Assembly: GCF_013337765.1 (NCBI RefSeq) | Contig: NZ_VBSB01000005.1 | Span: forward strand, 372,001-436,000 | Direction of reading: 5' to 3' | Origin: Mycolicibacterium sphagni | GTDB lineage: Bacteria; Actinomycetota; Actinomycetes; Mycobacteriales; Mycobacteriaceae | Length of the DNA: 64,000 nucleotides | In this document: in pieces, positions 29,547 through 37,727 of the stretch | Position numbering within the stretch: position 1 is the first letter of the stretch | How the letters are laid out: the number at the start of each line of letters is the position of its first letter | Program-made: the position numbers and the translations under genes | Notes under the pieces: generated by a model | Databases searched by the model: none | What the model was told of the DNA's origin: nothing | The model's input: only the letters and a program-made list of their open reading frames with translations

Positions 29547-30125
29547 TCAGATTCGGGGCCACGCTGACAATGCCTCAATCAAATTAGGCGGCTCCCCCAC
29601 CGTCTCTACCAGGCGTGATAGCCGTCGGCGACCACTTATCCTCAGGGCCGGACGGGCTCCCCGAGTGCCAATCAGAGTCGGTGCGATTCCCACCCGCATC
29701 AATGCCGATGCTAGCGGCGAATGCGTGTCTGGTGCGTGCGGATCCAATCCGAGCAGATATCGGTCGGCTTCCGGGACGCCGGCGGCCAGCGTCCAGGCCC
29801 GCAGTTCGCGGGCCCCCGGCAGCCATTGGGGCGGCACCGTCTTGACCGCTCCCCTCGTCCAGTCGGTGGCGATCCCCACCAACCGCACGTCCACGGCGGT
29901 GCGCACAAGAGGATTGTCTTCGTCGGTGCGGGTGATCTCGGCTTCCAGCCCCGCGTCGATAATCATGTCGGCGAGCGCCTGGGCCCGCCACCGCTCGTCG
30001 ACCACCACTGACAGCCGCGCCCCGCCGCCGACCATCACCACCTGTCCGGCCGCCGCGAGCAACCCGGTGAGGTCGGCGACCGCAGGGGGCACCGACTCAG
30101 CCGAGAAGAAGGACAGCTGGCTCAC
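29547..30125 (-). CDS. Conserved hypothetical protein (Rv3647c homologue)
   Basis: 192 aa, the same length I recall for Rv3647c. Soluble, no signal peptide, no catalytic motif recognised. The middle (VVMVGGGARLSVVVDERWRA) looks like an alternating alpha/beta fold. It lies between topA and cspA on the same strand, 112 bases upstream of topA. The conserved position next to topA is the only functional hint. Confidence 0.8.
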   Translation of the reverse strand: MSQLSFFSAESVPPAVADLTGLLAAAGQVVMVGGGARLSVVVDERWRAQALADMIIDAGLEAEITRTDEDNPLVRTAVDVRLVGIATDWTRGAVKTVPPQWLPGARELRAWTLAAGVPEADRYLLGLDPHAPDTHSPLASALMRVGIAPTLIGTRGARPALRISGRRRLSRLVETVGEPPNLIEALSAWPRI

Positions 30126-30228
30126 GATTCGACAGTAAGGCAGTCGGCGGGTAGCAGCCGCCCAGCTCTCAACGGGCGTGGCGAGTTACCCACAAGAAGG
30201 CCTTCCGTGGGACAGCCACGAACGAAAG

Positions 30229-30267
30229 CACCCCCGGCGATACCCGTCACCGGGACGCTCGGGGGTG
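30229..30267 (-). terminator. Hairpin terminator downstream of cspA
   Basis: Stem CACCCCCG/CGGGGGTG with an inner CCCG/CGGG helix. On the minus strand it is followed by CTTTCGTT, starting about 20 bases after the cspA stop. Confidence 0.6.
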
Positions 30268-30287
30268 TTTCGTGATGTCGTTGTTGA

Positions 30288-30491
30288 TCAGATGGAGCGC
30301 ACGCCAGTGGCTTGCGGTCCCTTGGGGCTCTGACCGACCTCGAACTCGACCCGTTGATTCTCCTCAAGGGTGCGGAAGCCCGACCCCTGAATTTCCGTGT
30401 AGTGGACGAACACGTCGGCAGAGCCGTCCTCGGGTGCGATGAACCCGAAACCCTTCTCGGCGTTGAACCACTTCACAGTTCCCTGTGGCAT
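30288..30491 (-). CDS. cspA: Cold-shock protein A (Rv3648c homologue)
   Basis: 67-aa OB-fold RNA/DNA chaperone starting [21 protein letters not shown]1 is KGFGFI (residues 14-19) and RNP2 is VFVHY (27-31). The ATG at 30491 is preceded by GAAGGAAAG. About 290 bases without another gene lie upstream before the helicase, enough for the long 5' leader usual for csp genes. A hairpin terminator follows the stop. Confidence 0.98.
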   Translation of the reverse strand: MPQGTVKWFNAEKGFGFIAPEDGSADVFVHYTEIQGSGFRTLEENQRVEFEVGQSPKGPQATGVRSI

Positions 30492-30781
30492 CTTTCGTAC
30501 TTTCCTTCTCTTCCAACCGGGAGCGGCCGACCGAGTTTTCGGCAGACCGGGCCCGTTCCGACCGCCATCCTTCGTGGAGTCGTCGGAACTCACCCGACCT
30601 ACAGACCCTCGCAGGAACCGCGACCGCAACGTCGATCCTGCGAGTGCTGACACACGAACACAGAAGCTGCGACCGCACTTATCCAATCATGTCCGAGGCT
30701 CTTGCGACAGTCTCGGTGCTACTAACTGATGAACAATTCGATACGGGGCTGTAGATATTTTTTCGAAAGGGCTGATTTCAA
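30492..30781. other. Divergent intergenic region cspA/helicase, likely long cspA leader
   Basis: A 290-base gap. It holds the cspA ribosome binding site and presumably its leader on the minus side, and a T-rich stretch (TATTTTTTCG near 30754-30763) upstream of the helicase. No short gene or tRNA was seen. Confidence 0.5.
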
Positions 30782-33109
30782 ATGGTGAGTTTCGGCAGCG
30801 AGCTGCTTAGCGCGGCAGTCGCGGGTGCCGAATCCTCGCCTGAGGCACTGCGCCACGTCGCCGAGCTTCCCGCTCGCCAGGCCGACGGCGCGGACTGGCC
30901 TGCCTGGGCTGATCCAGATGTGCTCCGTGCGTTCCATGATCACGGAATCGCCCGCCCGTGGTCGCATCAGGTCCGTGCCGCCGACCTCGCCCATGACGGA
31001 CATCATGTCGTGATAAGCACCGGCACGGCATCGGGAAAGTCGCTGGCGTTTCAATTGCCGATCATGGATGTGCTGGCTCGTGATCCGCGCGCCAGGGCGC
31101 TTTATTTGTCCCCGACGAAAGCGCTCGGCCACGACCAATTGCGCGCCGCCCATTCATTGACCACATCGGTGGCCGCACTGGCCGATGTCGCACCGACGTC
31201 CTATGACGGCGACACCCCCACCGAGGTCCGCAGATTCGCCCGTGAACGCTCGCGATGGCTGTTCTCCAACCCGGACATGATCCACCTGTCGCTGCTGCGC
31301 AACCACGCCCGCTGGGCGGTGTTCCTGCGCGGCCTGCGCTATATCGTGGTCGACGAATGCCATTACTACCGTGGGATTTTCGGCTCGAACGTGGCGATGG
31401 TGTTGCGCCGGTTGCTGCGGCTGTGCGAACGCTATACACCGGCGTCGGCGTCGGGGCCCACGGTCATTTTCGCCAGCGCGACCACCGCCGCACCCGGCGA
31501 GACCGCCGCCGAATTGATCGGTCACACCGTGGCGGCGGTGACCGAAGACGGGTCACCGCAGGGTGCACGAACAGTGGCGCTGTGGGAGCCCGATTTGCGC
31601 ACTGACCTGCTGGGCGAGAACGGCGCTCCGGTGCGACATTCGGCGGGCTCCGAGGCCGCTCGCATGATGGCCGATTTGGTTGCTGAAGGTGCACGGACTT
31701 TGACATTTGTGCGGTCCCGGCGCGGTGCGGAGCTGACGGCGCTGGGCGCGCGTGCCCGTCTCGAGCAGATCGCGCCGCAACTTCAGGACACGGTCGCGTC
31801 CTACCGGGCGGGCTACCTCGCCGAGGACCGACGGGAACTGGAACGGGCGCTGTCAGACGGCGAACTGCGGGGGCTGGCGACGACGAACGCGCTCGAGTTG
31901 GGCATCGACATCGCCGGGCTGGATGCGGTGCTGCTGGCCGGGTTCCCGGGGACGGTCGCGTCGTTCTGGCAACAGGCCGGCCGGTCCGGCAGGCGCGGCC
32001 AGGGCGCACTCGTGGTCCTCATCGCCCGCGACGACCCGTTGGACACCTATTTGGTGCACCACCCTGAGGCCCTGCTCGACAAGCCGGTCGAGCGCGTCGT
32101 CATCGATCCGGGGAACCCCTACGTTCTGGGTCCACAGCTGCTGTGCGCGGCAACCGAACTGCCGCTGGACGAGGCCGAGGTGCGCCGCTGGGAGGCCGAT
32201 GCGGTGGCTACCGAGCTGGTCGAGGACGGGTTGCTGCGCCGGCGCGGCGGCAAGTACTTCCCCGCCGCCGGGCTGGATCCGCATCCGGCGGTCGATATCC
32301 GGGGTTCGGCCGGTGGCCAGATCGCGATTGTCGAGGCCGGTACCGGGCGGATGCTGGGCAGCACCGGCGCGGGTCAGGCCCCGGCGACGGTTCACCCCGG
32401 GGCGGTGTATCTGCACCAGGGCGAGAGTTATCTCGTCGACTCACTGAGCTTTGAAGACGGAGTGGCATTCGTTCACGCCGAGGATCCCGGGCACACCACC
32501 TTCGCGCGGGAGGTCACCGATATCGCGATTACCGGAACCGGCGAACGCGTCCACTACGACGCGGTGACGCTGGGCCTGGTCCCGGTCTCGGTGACCCACC
32601 GGGTGATCGGCTACCTGCGCAGGCGGTTGTCCGGGGAGGTCATCGATTTCGTCGAACTCGACATGCCCGAGCACTGTCTGCCCACCACCGCGGTGATGTA
32701 CACGATCACCCCGGAAGCGTTGTCGGACAATGGAATCGATCCCTTGCGAGTGCCCGGTTCGCTGCATGCGGCCGAGCATGCCGCGATCGGCTTGTTGCCG
32801 CTGGTGGCCAGTTGCGACCGCGGCGATATCGGTGGTCTGTCCACGGCCGTCGGCGCCGACGGATCGCCCACGGTGTTCGTCTATGACGGACACCCCGGCG
32901 GGGCGGGTTTCGCCGAACGCGGCTATAGATTGGCCGGCACCTGGCTGGGCGCCACCGCGGCGGCGATCGAGGCGTGTGAATGCCCGCAGGGCTGCCCGTC
33001 ATGCGTGCAGTCACCGAAGTGCGGCAACGGGAATGACCCGTTGGACAAGGCCGGTGCGGTCCGAGTCCTGCGACTCGTTCTGACGCAACTGGCCGGCGGC
33101 AATGCCTGA
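30782..33109 (+). CDS. DEAD/DEAH-type DNA helicase with C-terminal Cys cluster (MrfA-like, Rv3649 homologue)
   Basis: 775-aa superfamily 2 helicase. Walker A is STGTASGKSLAF (about residue 79-90), the box II variant is VVDECHYYRG, and motif III is FASATTA. Motif VI lies in FWQQAGRSGRRGQGA. The C-terminal DUF1998-type domain ends in four cysteines, CECPQGCPSCVQSPKC, the signature of MrfA, a mitomycin-adduct repair helicase of Bacillus. A role in repair of DNA adducts or cross-links is inferred. A strongly A/T-rich leader precedes the ATG. Confidence 0.93.
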   Translation: MVSFGSELLSAAVAGAESSPEALRHVAELPARQADGADWPAWADPDVLRAFHDHGIARPWSHQVRAADLAHDGHHVVISTGTASGKSLAFQLPIMDVLARDPRARALYLSPTKALGHDQLRAAHSLTTSVAALADVAPTSYDGDTPTEVRRFARERSRWLFSNPDMIHLSLLRNHARWAVFLRGLRYIVVDECHYYRGIFGSNVAMVLRRLLRLCERYTPASASGPTVIFASATTAAPGETAAELIGHTVAAVTEDGSPQGARTVALWEPDLRTDLLGENGAPVRHSAGSEAARMMADLVAEGARTLTFVRSRRGAELTALGARARLEQIAPQLQDTVASYRAGYLAEDRRELERALSDGELRGLATTNALELGIDIAGLDAVLLAGFPGTVASFWQQAGRSGRRGQGALVVLIARDDPLDTYLVHHPEALLDKPVERVVIDPGNPYVLGPQLLCAATELPLDEAEVRRWEADAVATELVEDGLLRRRGGKYFPAAGLDPHPAVDIRGSAGGQIAIVEAGTGRMLGSTGAGQAPATVHPGAVYLHQGESYLVDSLSFEDGVAFVHAEDPGHTTFAREVTDIAITGTGERVHYDAVTLGLVPVSVTHRVIGYLRRRLSGEVIDFVELDMPEHCLPTTAVMYTITPEALSDNGIDPLRVPGSLHAAEHAAIGLLPLVASCDRGDIGGLSTAVGADGSPTVFVYDGHPGGAGFAERGYRLAGTWLGATAAAIEACECPQGCPSCVQSPKCGNGNDPLDKAGAVRVLRLVLTQLAGGNA

Positions 33110-33326
33110 TCGCCGTAGCGACCGGACCCCTCGAACGGTCGACTCCCACGATGCGAACACACCCGCTGGCAGGTGCCCCGCACTGCTGGAGGCGTAGCGA
33201 AAATACCGAACGACCAGTTTGCGCGCAAGGAAATCGACAGCGTGGGGGTTTGCTGGACAAGGTTGCCGCGGCTCACCTGCGGATTCCCGGGGGTCGCATC
33301 CCAAGGTGGGCGCAAGGTAGCGCCGT

Positions 33327-33332
33327 TAAACT
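33327..33332 (+). promoter_or_regulatory. Probable leaderless -10 box (TAAACT) for the Rv3651 homologue
   Basis: TAAACT is followed by 6 nt and the ATG at 33339. The gap 33110-33338 otherwise holds no gene, although PE33 is here in M. tuberculosis. Confidence 0.5.
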
Positions 33333-33338
33333 GCGACC

Positions 33339-34346
33339 ATGACCCACGATTGGCTGCTCGTGGAGACGCTTGGCACCGAACCCGTGGTGGTGGCGAAGGG
33401 CCGGCAGATGAAGAACCTGGTGCCGCTGGCGATCTACTTGCGCCGCAGTCCCTACCTGGCGGCGATCCAAACCGCTATCGCCGAAACGGTGACGACCGGT
33501 AACAGCCTGGCCAGCATCACCCCGAAGAGCGATCGGGTGATCCGGACCGAGCCGGTGCGGATGTCCGACGGCCGGATGCACGGTGTGCACACCTGGATCG
33601 GGCCCGCCGATGCGCAGCCCCCGGAACGGCCGATACCCGGGCCGTTGAAGTGGGACATCACCCTTGGCGTCGCCACCGACACCGTCGAATCGCTGGTCAA
33701 CGCGGGCAGGGATCCCACGCAGGCACCGACGCACGATATTGCGTTCGCCGAGGACCTCCCCGACCGAAGCTTCAACAGTGACGAGGCCAACGTGCTGACC
33801 TTGGCCAAGGGTGAAGCTCCTGGCCGAACATATTGCACCACTTGGACTTTCACTGATAGTGGTGAGGTGACGCGGACGGGGTTCGTGGCCCGCACCGCCC
33901 TTGAGGAAGCCCAGGACGGTACCGAGCATCTGATCGCCCGCGCGATGAACCTGCGTTGCGATGCCGACGAGGACGCCGTTGCGGGCGACCAGGTGGCGCA
34001 ACGGGTTCTCGACGGCCTTGCGCAGACGGGCGTTCACCGCGCACTTGTCGATCTCAGCAACTGGCAGCTGCTGAAGTGGCTCGACGACCCGTGCCCATAT
34101 TACGACTGGCGGCACAGCATCCAGTTCCACCCCGACGACCGCGGCGAGCTGATCCCGATGGCCGAGGAGTTTGAAACCGGCAGCACCAGCCGGGTGTTGC
34201 GGCTGCCAGCGGTCGGCAGTGGGTGGGTGCCGATGCACGTCACGGTCAACCGCATGGAGGTCGACAACGATGTGTTCGCCGGGCTGATCACCCTGCGACT
34301 GCCGACCGACGCGGAATTGGCCGAGGCCAAGCTGACGAACGCCTAA
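33339..34346 (+). CDS. Conserved PAS-like sensor protein (Rv3651 homologue)
   Basis: 335 aa, soluble, no signal peptide. From memory, Rv3651 (345 aa) was described structurally as a three-domain protein with PAS-like sensor folds. Here the N-terminal part (WLLVETLGTEPVVVAKGRQMKN) and a central GAF/PAS-like region (RTYCTTWTFTDSGEVTRTGF) fit that, but I cannot show a ligand site. It lies convergent with the tad locus, overlapping the last tad gene by 4 bases. Confidence 0.85.
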   Translation: MTHDWLLVETLGTEPVVVAKGRQMKNLVPLAIYLRRSPYLAAIQTAIAETVTTGNSLASITPKSDRVIRTEPVRMSDGRMHGVHTWIGPADAQPPERPIPGPLKWDITLGVATDTVESLVNAGRDPTQAPTHDIAFAEDLPDRSFNSDEANVLTLAKGEAPGRTYCTTWTFTDSGEVTRTGFVARTALEEAQDGTEHLIARAMNLRCDADEDAVAGDQVAQRVLDGLAQTGVHRALVDLSNWQLLKWLDDPCPYYDWRHSIQFHPDDRGELIPMAEEFETGSTSRVLRLPAVGSGWVPMHVTVNRMEVDNDVFAGLITLRLPTDAELAEAKLTNA

Positions 34347-34684
34347 TCGGCGGGTCCGGCCCGCGCCGCGGCGCGGGCCTGCCCGCCGAGTAGGCGGCCG
34401 GTCGCGACGTCGACCGCGACGACAACGTCGAGCTCGTCAACGTTGCAGCCCCGCAGAGCCGCGCCCATGGCGCGGCTCACCGCGGCTGCTTGCCGGCACG
34501 CGTTGTCGGCACCCTGCGGCAGCCACATGGCCGCGGCCAGCGCGGCCATGTCCGCACCTGCCTGCGCCCGGTGTCGCGCAACCACAGCGCTGCCGATCTG
34601 GACACCGGCCAGGGTGATCGACACCAACGCGGCGATCAGAATCGCGGCCAATACCGTCGCGGCGCCGCGGTCGTCACGAGCCAG
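34343..34684 (-). CDS. TadE-like secreted/membrane protein of the tad locus (Rv3654c homologue)
   Basis: About 113 aa. One N-terminal hydrophobic helix after DDRGAATVLAAILIAALV, then a Cys-containing domain with DNACRQAAAVSRAMGAA. It belongs to the small TadE-like family next to helicase and tad genes in actinobacteria. No ATG, GTG or TTG occurs in frame near the expected start. A CTG at 34684 is the best candidate and overlaps the upstream tadE stop by 11 bases. Rv3654c has been reported as an exported protein that dampens macrophage apoptosis. Confidence 0.75.
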   Translation of the reverse strand: MARDDRGAATVLAAILIAALVSITLAGVQIGSAVVARHRAQAGADMAALAAAMWLPQGADNACRQAAAVSRAMGAALRGCNVDELDVVVAVDVATGRLLGGQARAAARAGPAD

Positions 34685-35003
34685 GCTCGACGGCCGCGAT
34701 GGCGTCGGCTCGGATGGTGACGCCCGGCAGCAACCGCGAGTGGCCGCTGACTGTCGCGACGACGAAGCTGCCGTCGCGACGGAGCTGCAGCGTCGCCCCG
34801 GTAGGTCCGACCCCGCGGGCCGCGGCCACCGCGCTCGTCTCGTCGCCGCGGGCCGCCAGCCGCGCCGCCTCCCGGGCAGCGTCGATGCAGCGGACCTGCA
34901 TCGCCACCGCGGTGAGGCCGCCCGCGCAAACGACGAGCACCGCCACCAGCGCGGCGATGGCAATCGCCGCTTCGACGGTGGCGAAACCGGTGTCACCGCT
35001 CAG
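34674..35003 (-). CDS. TadE family pseudopilin (Rv3655c homologue)
   Basis: About 109 aa. A prepilin-peptidase-like site is visible: GDTG before FATVEAAIAI, with Gly at -1 and Glu at +5, followed by a hydrophobic helix and a soluble domain (MQVRCIDAAREAARLAARGD). A leader of only about 6 residues requires a CTG start at 35003, whose CTGA overlaps the flp stop exactly as ATGA/GTGA overlaps do elsewhere in this locus. The first GTG in frame lies inside the helix and would remove the processing site. Confidence 0.8.
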   Translation of the reverse strand: MSGDTGFATVEAAIAIAALVAVLVVCAGGLTAVAMQVRCIDAAREAARLAARGDETSAVAAARGVGPTGATLQLRRDGSFVVATVSGHSRLLPGVTIRADAIAAVEPGS

Positions 35004-35206
35004 ACGTTCGTGTTTAGCGCGCGGTTGATGATGTTGGTCAGTGCGCCGACGATCGAGTCGCCGGTGACCACGCTGTACAGAATCGCACCGAACGCGGCGG
35101 CGGCGATCGTCCCGATTGCGTACTCGACCGTAGACATGCCGGCATCGTCGACTGCCGCCATCACCATTCGTGTCTTCAACTGCCGAATCATATTGGTGAA
35201 CAACAC
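35000..35206 (-). CDS. flp: Flp family type IVb pilin (Rv3656c homologue)
   Basis: 68-aa pilin subunit. The prepilin cleavage site lies in DDAG before MSTVEYAIGTIAAAAFG: Gly at -1, Glu at +5 and Tyr at +6, the Flp signature Glu-Tyr. One hydrophobic helix and a short C-terminal tail follow. No prepilin peptidase gene is in this window. It is the structural subunit of the tad pilus made by the upstream genes. Confidence 0.92.
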   Translation of the reverse strand: MLFTNMIRQLKTRMVMAAVDDAGMSTVEYAIGTIAAAAFGAILYSVVTGDSIVGALTNIINRALNTNV

Positions 35207-35218
35207 TTTTCCTCTCCC

Positions 35219-35791
35219 TCACAGGATCCCTGACGTGAACACGTCGCCGGCCAACCCCGCCACCACGGGCACGATGCCCAGGCAGACGAATGCGGGCAGG
35301 AAGCACAGCCCCAGCGGTCCGGCGATCAGCACCGACGCCCGCTCCGCGGCGGCCGACGCGGCGTGACCGGCGTCCTGGCGGGATTGTTCGGCGAGTTCGG
35401 CCACGGCCTGGGCCAGGGCACTACCCGAGGCGGCTGACCGGCGCGCGAGCCGAGCCAGCGCATCACCACCGTCGGCTGCGTCCGCGGGCGCCGACCAGGC
35501 GGTGTCCGGGTCAGCTCCCAGCGCCAGCAGGTCGGCCGCCCGGCGCAACAGCGCACCAAGCCGATCCGGGGCCGACGGTGCCGTCGCGGCCGCTGCCGCG
35601 GACACCGACATCCCGGCGGACAGGCATACCGCGAACACGTCGAGCGCAGACGCCGTGGCCAGCGGATCTTCTCGGCGCCGGCGACGGACCGGCGCGGCGC
35701 GAACCCGCCCCAATCCGATGCGACGCCGTACGGCAAGTGGGCCCGGCGCAACGAGCAGCGCGACGGCCAATAGCACAGCGGCGACTGTCAT
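35219..35791 (-). CDS. TadC-like type II secretion F-domain membrane protein (Rv3657c homologue)
   Basis: 190 aa, platform protein of the tad pilus assembly machine. An N-terminal helix, a cytosolic helical T2SF domain with CLSAGMSVSAAAAAT and ARLARRSAASGSALAQAVAELAE, and two C-terminal helices (LCFLPAFVCLGIVPVVAGL). The start overlaps the tadB stop in ATGA. It is shorter than proteobacterial TadC (about 300 aa), as usual in actinobacteria. Confidence 0.88.
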   Translation of the reverse strand: MTVAAVLLAVALLVAPGPLAVRRRIGLGRVRAAPVRRRRREDPLATASALDVFAVCLSAGMSVSAAAAATAPSAPDRLGALLRRAADLLALGADPDTAWSAPADAADGGDALARLARRSAASGSALAQAVAELAEQSRQDAGHAASAAAERASVLIAGPLGLCFLPAFVCLGIVPVVAGLAGDVFTSGIL

Positions 35792-36567
35792 ATCAGGAGT
35801 CGATCCGTGATGCGGTCGGCCCATACCAGCCCCGCACAGACCAGGACGGTGCCCGCGATCAGGAACGCGCCGCCGACACCGCCACCAAGCAGGAACCCGA
35901 TGGGATGCGCGCCGATCAACTCCCCAAGCAGCACGCCGAGCAGCGGCAGGCCCGCGAGGATGACGGCGGTGGCTCGCGCCCCGGCCAGGCCGGCCTCGAC
36001 CCGAGCAGTGAACCGTTGGCGTTCGACGATGTCGCGCTGAGCCGCTCGCAGCAGCGCCGCCATCGCCAGACCGTGGTCGGCGGCCAACTGCCAACACACC
36101 GAGAGCCGATCCCATTGCGCGGGAACCGATGTCGAACCGGACACGGCTCGCAGTCCGGCGCCGACGTCGGCGCCCAACCCGGCGCGAGCGGCAACCGCAC
36201 GAAGTGCTGTACCGATCGCGCCTTCTGATTCACCGGCGGCAATGCTGAAGGCCCGCACCGGATGTGCGCCGACCCGCAACTCGCCGACCAGAGTCTCCAG
36301 CGCACCCGCCAGCGTCTGGCCGGCGCGGGCGCAGTCCTGGGCGCGGTGACGACGACGCCTGCGCGCGATCAGCGTCGCACCGAGGACAACCGAGGCCAGC
36401 AGCACCGCGGGTGGCAAGACGACCGCGGCGAAGGCGGCGCCGGCAACCAGTGCCGGGCCACGTGCGCCCATCCGCGGAGTCACCAGGCCCAGCCGCCACC
36501 GCGGCGGCGGGGGTGCTGCCAGGACGGCGATCGCCAAAAGCACTGCGGCCAGCGGTATCCCGGTCAT
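35788..36567 (-). CDS. TadB-like type II secretion F-domain membrane protein (Rv3658c homologue)
   Basis: 259 aa, partner of TadC in the inner-membrane platform. Two N-terminal helices, a T2SF helical domain (QTLAGALETLVGELRVGAHPV) and two C-terminal helices. It is coupled by 4-base ATGA overlaps to tadA before it and tadC after it. Confidence 0.9.
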   Translation of the reverse strand: MTGIPLAAVLLAIAVLAAPPPPRWRLGLVTPRMGARGPALVAGAAFAAVVLPPAVLLASVVLGATLIARRRRRHRAQDCARAGQTLAGALETLVGELRVGAHPVRAFSIAAGESEGAIGTALRAVAARAGLGADVGAGLRAVSGSTSVPAQWDRLSVCWQLAADHGLAMAALLRAAQRDIVERQRFTARVEAGLAGARATAVILAGLPLLGVLLGELIGAHPIGFLLGGGVGGAFLIAGTVLVCAGLVWADRITDRLLI

Positions 36568-37727
36568 GGCCGCCGCGCTTCGATCAGCATCTCCAACTGC
36601 GGGCGACCGCGCTGCCAGCCACAGTCGGCGTGCCACGCGGTCACCGCGTGCACCGCGCCGGAGTCCGCGCGGCACAGCACCGCAACTTCACTGAGCCGGC
36701 GTGACCCGTCTCGGCCACGGCCCACGTGAACCACGACCTGAACCGCCGCGGCCAGTTGACTGTGCAACGCGGCGCGGTCGAGCCCGCCGAGGGCGGCGAG
36801 CGCCTCCAATCGTGCCGGCACCTCCGCCGGGCTGTTGGCGTGCACCGTCCCGGCCCCGCCGTCGTGCCCGGTGTTCAGCGCGGTCAGCAGATCGACGACC
36901 TCGGCGCCCCGCACCTCGCCCACCACGATCCGGTCCGGCCGCATGCGCAGGGCCTGCCGGACCAGCTGGCGCATCGTGACTTCACCCGCGCCTTCGACAT
37001 TGGCGGCGCGGGCCACCAACCGCACGAGGTGCGGGTGCGGCGGCGCGAGCTCAGGAGCGTCTTCCACACACACGATCCGCTCGTCGCAGGACACCGCGCC
37101 GAGCGCGGCCGCCAACAGTGTCGTCTTACCGGCGCCCGTGCCGCCAGAGATGAGGAAGGCCAACCGGGCATCGATGATGCCGGTGAGCAGCGCAGCGGCC
37201 TCCGGTCCGATCGCACCGGCTGCACTCAACGCTGCGAGGTCCTGGGTGGCCGGCCGAAGAACCCGCAGCGACAGACAGGTTCCGGCAGCGGCGACCGGCG
37301 GCAGCACGGCATGCAATCGAACGGAGAACTCCCCGGTGCCCAGCCCGCCCAGCTGTCCGTCGACCCACGGTTGCGCGTCGTCCAAGCGGCGCCCTGCGGC
37401 GACCGCAAGGCGTTGCGCCAGGCGGCGCACCGCGGCTTCGTCGGCGAATCGCACCGAGGTGGGCCGCAGTCCGTTGCCGTCGTCGACCCACACTGCATCG
37501 GGGGCGGTGACCAGTACATCGGTGGTTCCCGGCGCACGCAGCAATGGCTCGAGCAAGCCGGCTCCGGTCAGCTCGGTCTGCAGCACCCGCAGATTGGTCA
37601 GTACCTCGGTGTCCCCGAGCACTCCCCCGGACTCGGCCCGGATCGCGGCGGCAACGGCCGCGGGCCGCAACGAGGACGACTCGGCAGCCAGCCGCTCGCG
37701 GACCCGGTCGACCAGCGACGCGCTCAT
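36564..37727 (-). CDS. TadA/CpaF-type secretion ATPase (Rv3659c homologue)
   Basis: 387-aa hexameric ATPase that drives pilus assembly from the cytosolic face. Walker A is ISGGTGAGKTTLL (about residue 200), the Asp box is CVEDAPEL, and Walker B lies in DRIVVGEVRGAE. The His-box region is DGGAGTVHANS. It starts with ATG at 37727 inside the tadZ stop (ATGA). All catalytic parts look intact. Confidence 0.95.
   Translation of the reverse strand: MSASLVDRVRERLAAESSSLRPAAVAAAIRAESGGVLGDTEVLTNLRVLQTELTGAGLLEPLLRAPGTTDVLVTAPDAVWVDDGNGLRPTSVRFADEAAVRRLAQRLAVAAGRRLDDAQPWVDGQLGGLGTGEFSVRLHAVLPPVAAAGTCLSLRVLRPATQDLAALSAAGAIGPEAAALLTGIIDARLAFLISGGTGAGKTTLLAAALGAVSCDERIVCVEDAPELAPPHPHLVRLVARAANVEGAGEVTMRQLVRQALRMRPDRIVVGEVRGAEVVDLLTALNTGHDGGAGTVHANSPAEVPARLEALAALGGLDRAALHSQLAAAVQVVVHVGRGRDGSRRLSEVAVLCRADSGAVHAVTAWHADCGWQRGRPQLEMLIEARRP

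Noticed and set aside
34685..34996. Extension of the Rv3654c-like protein to an ATG at 34996
   Set aside because: It would cover almost the whole tadE gene in another frame and add Arg/Ser-rich sequence unlike the family.
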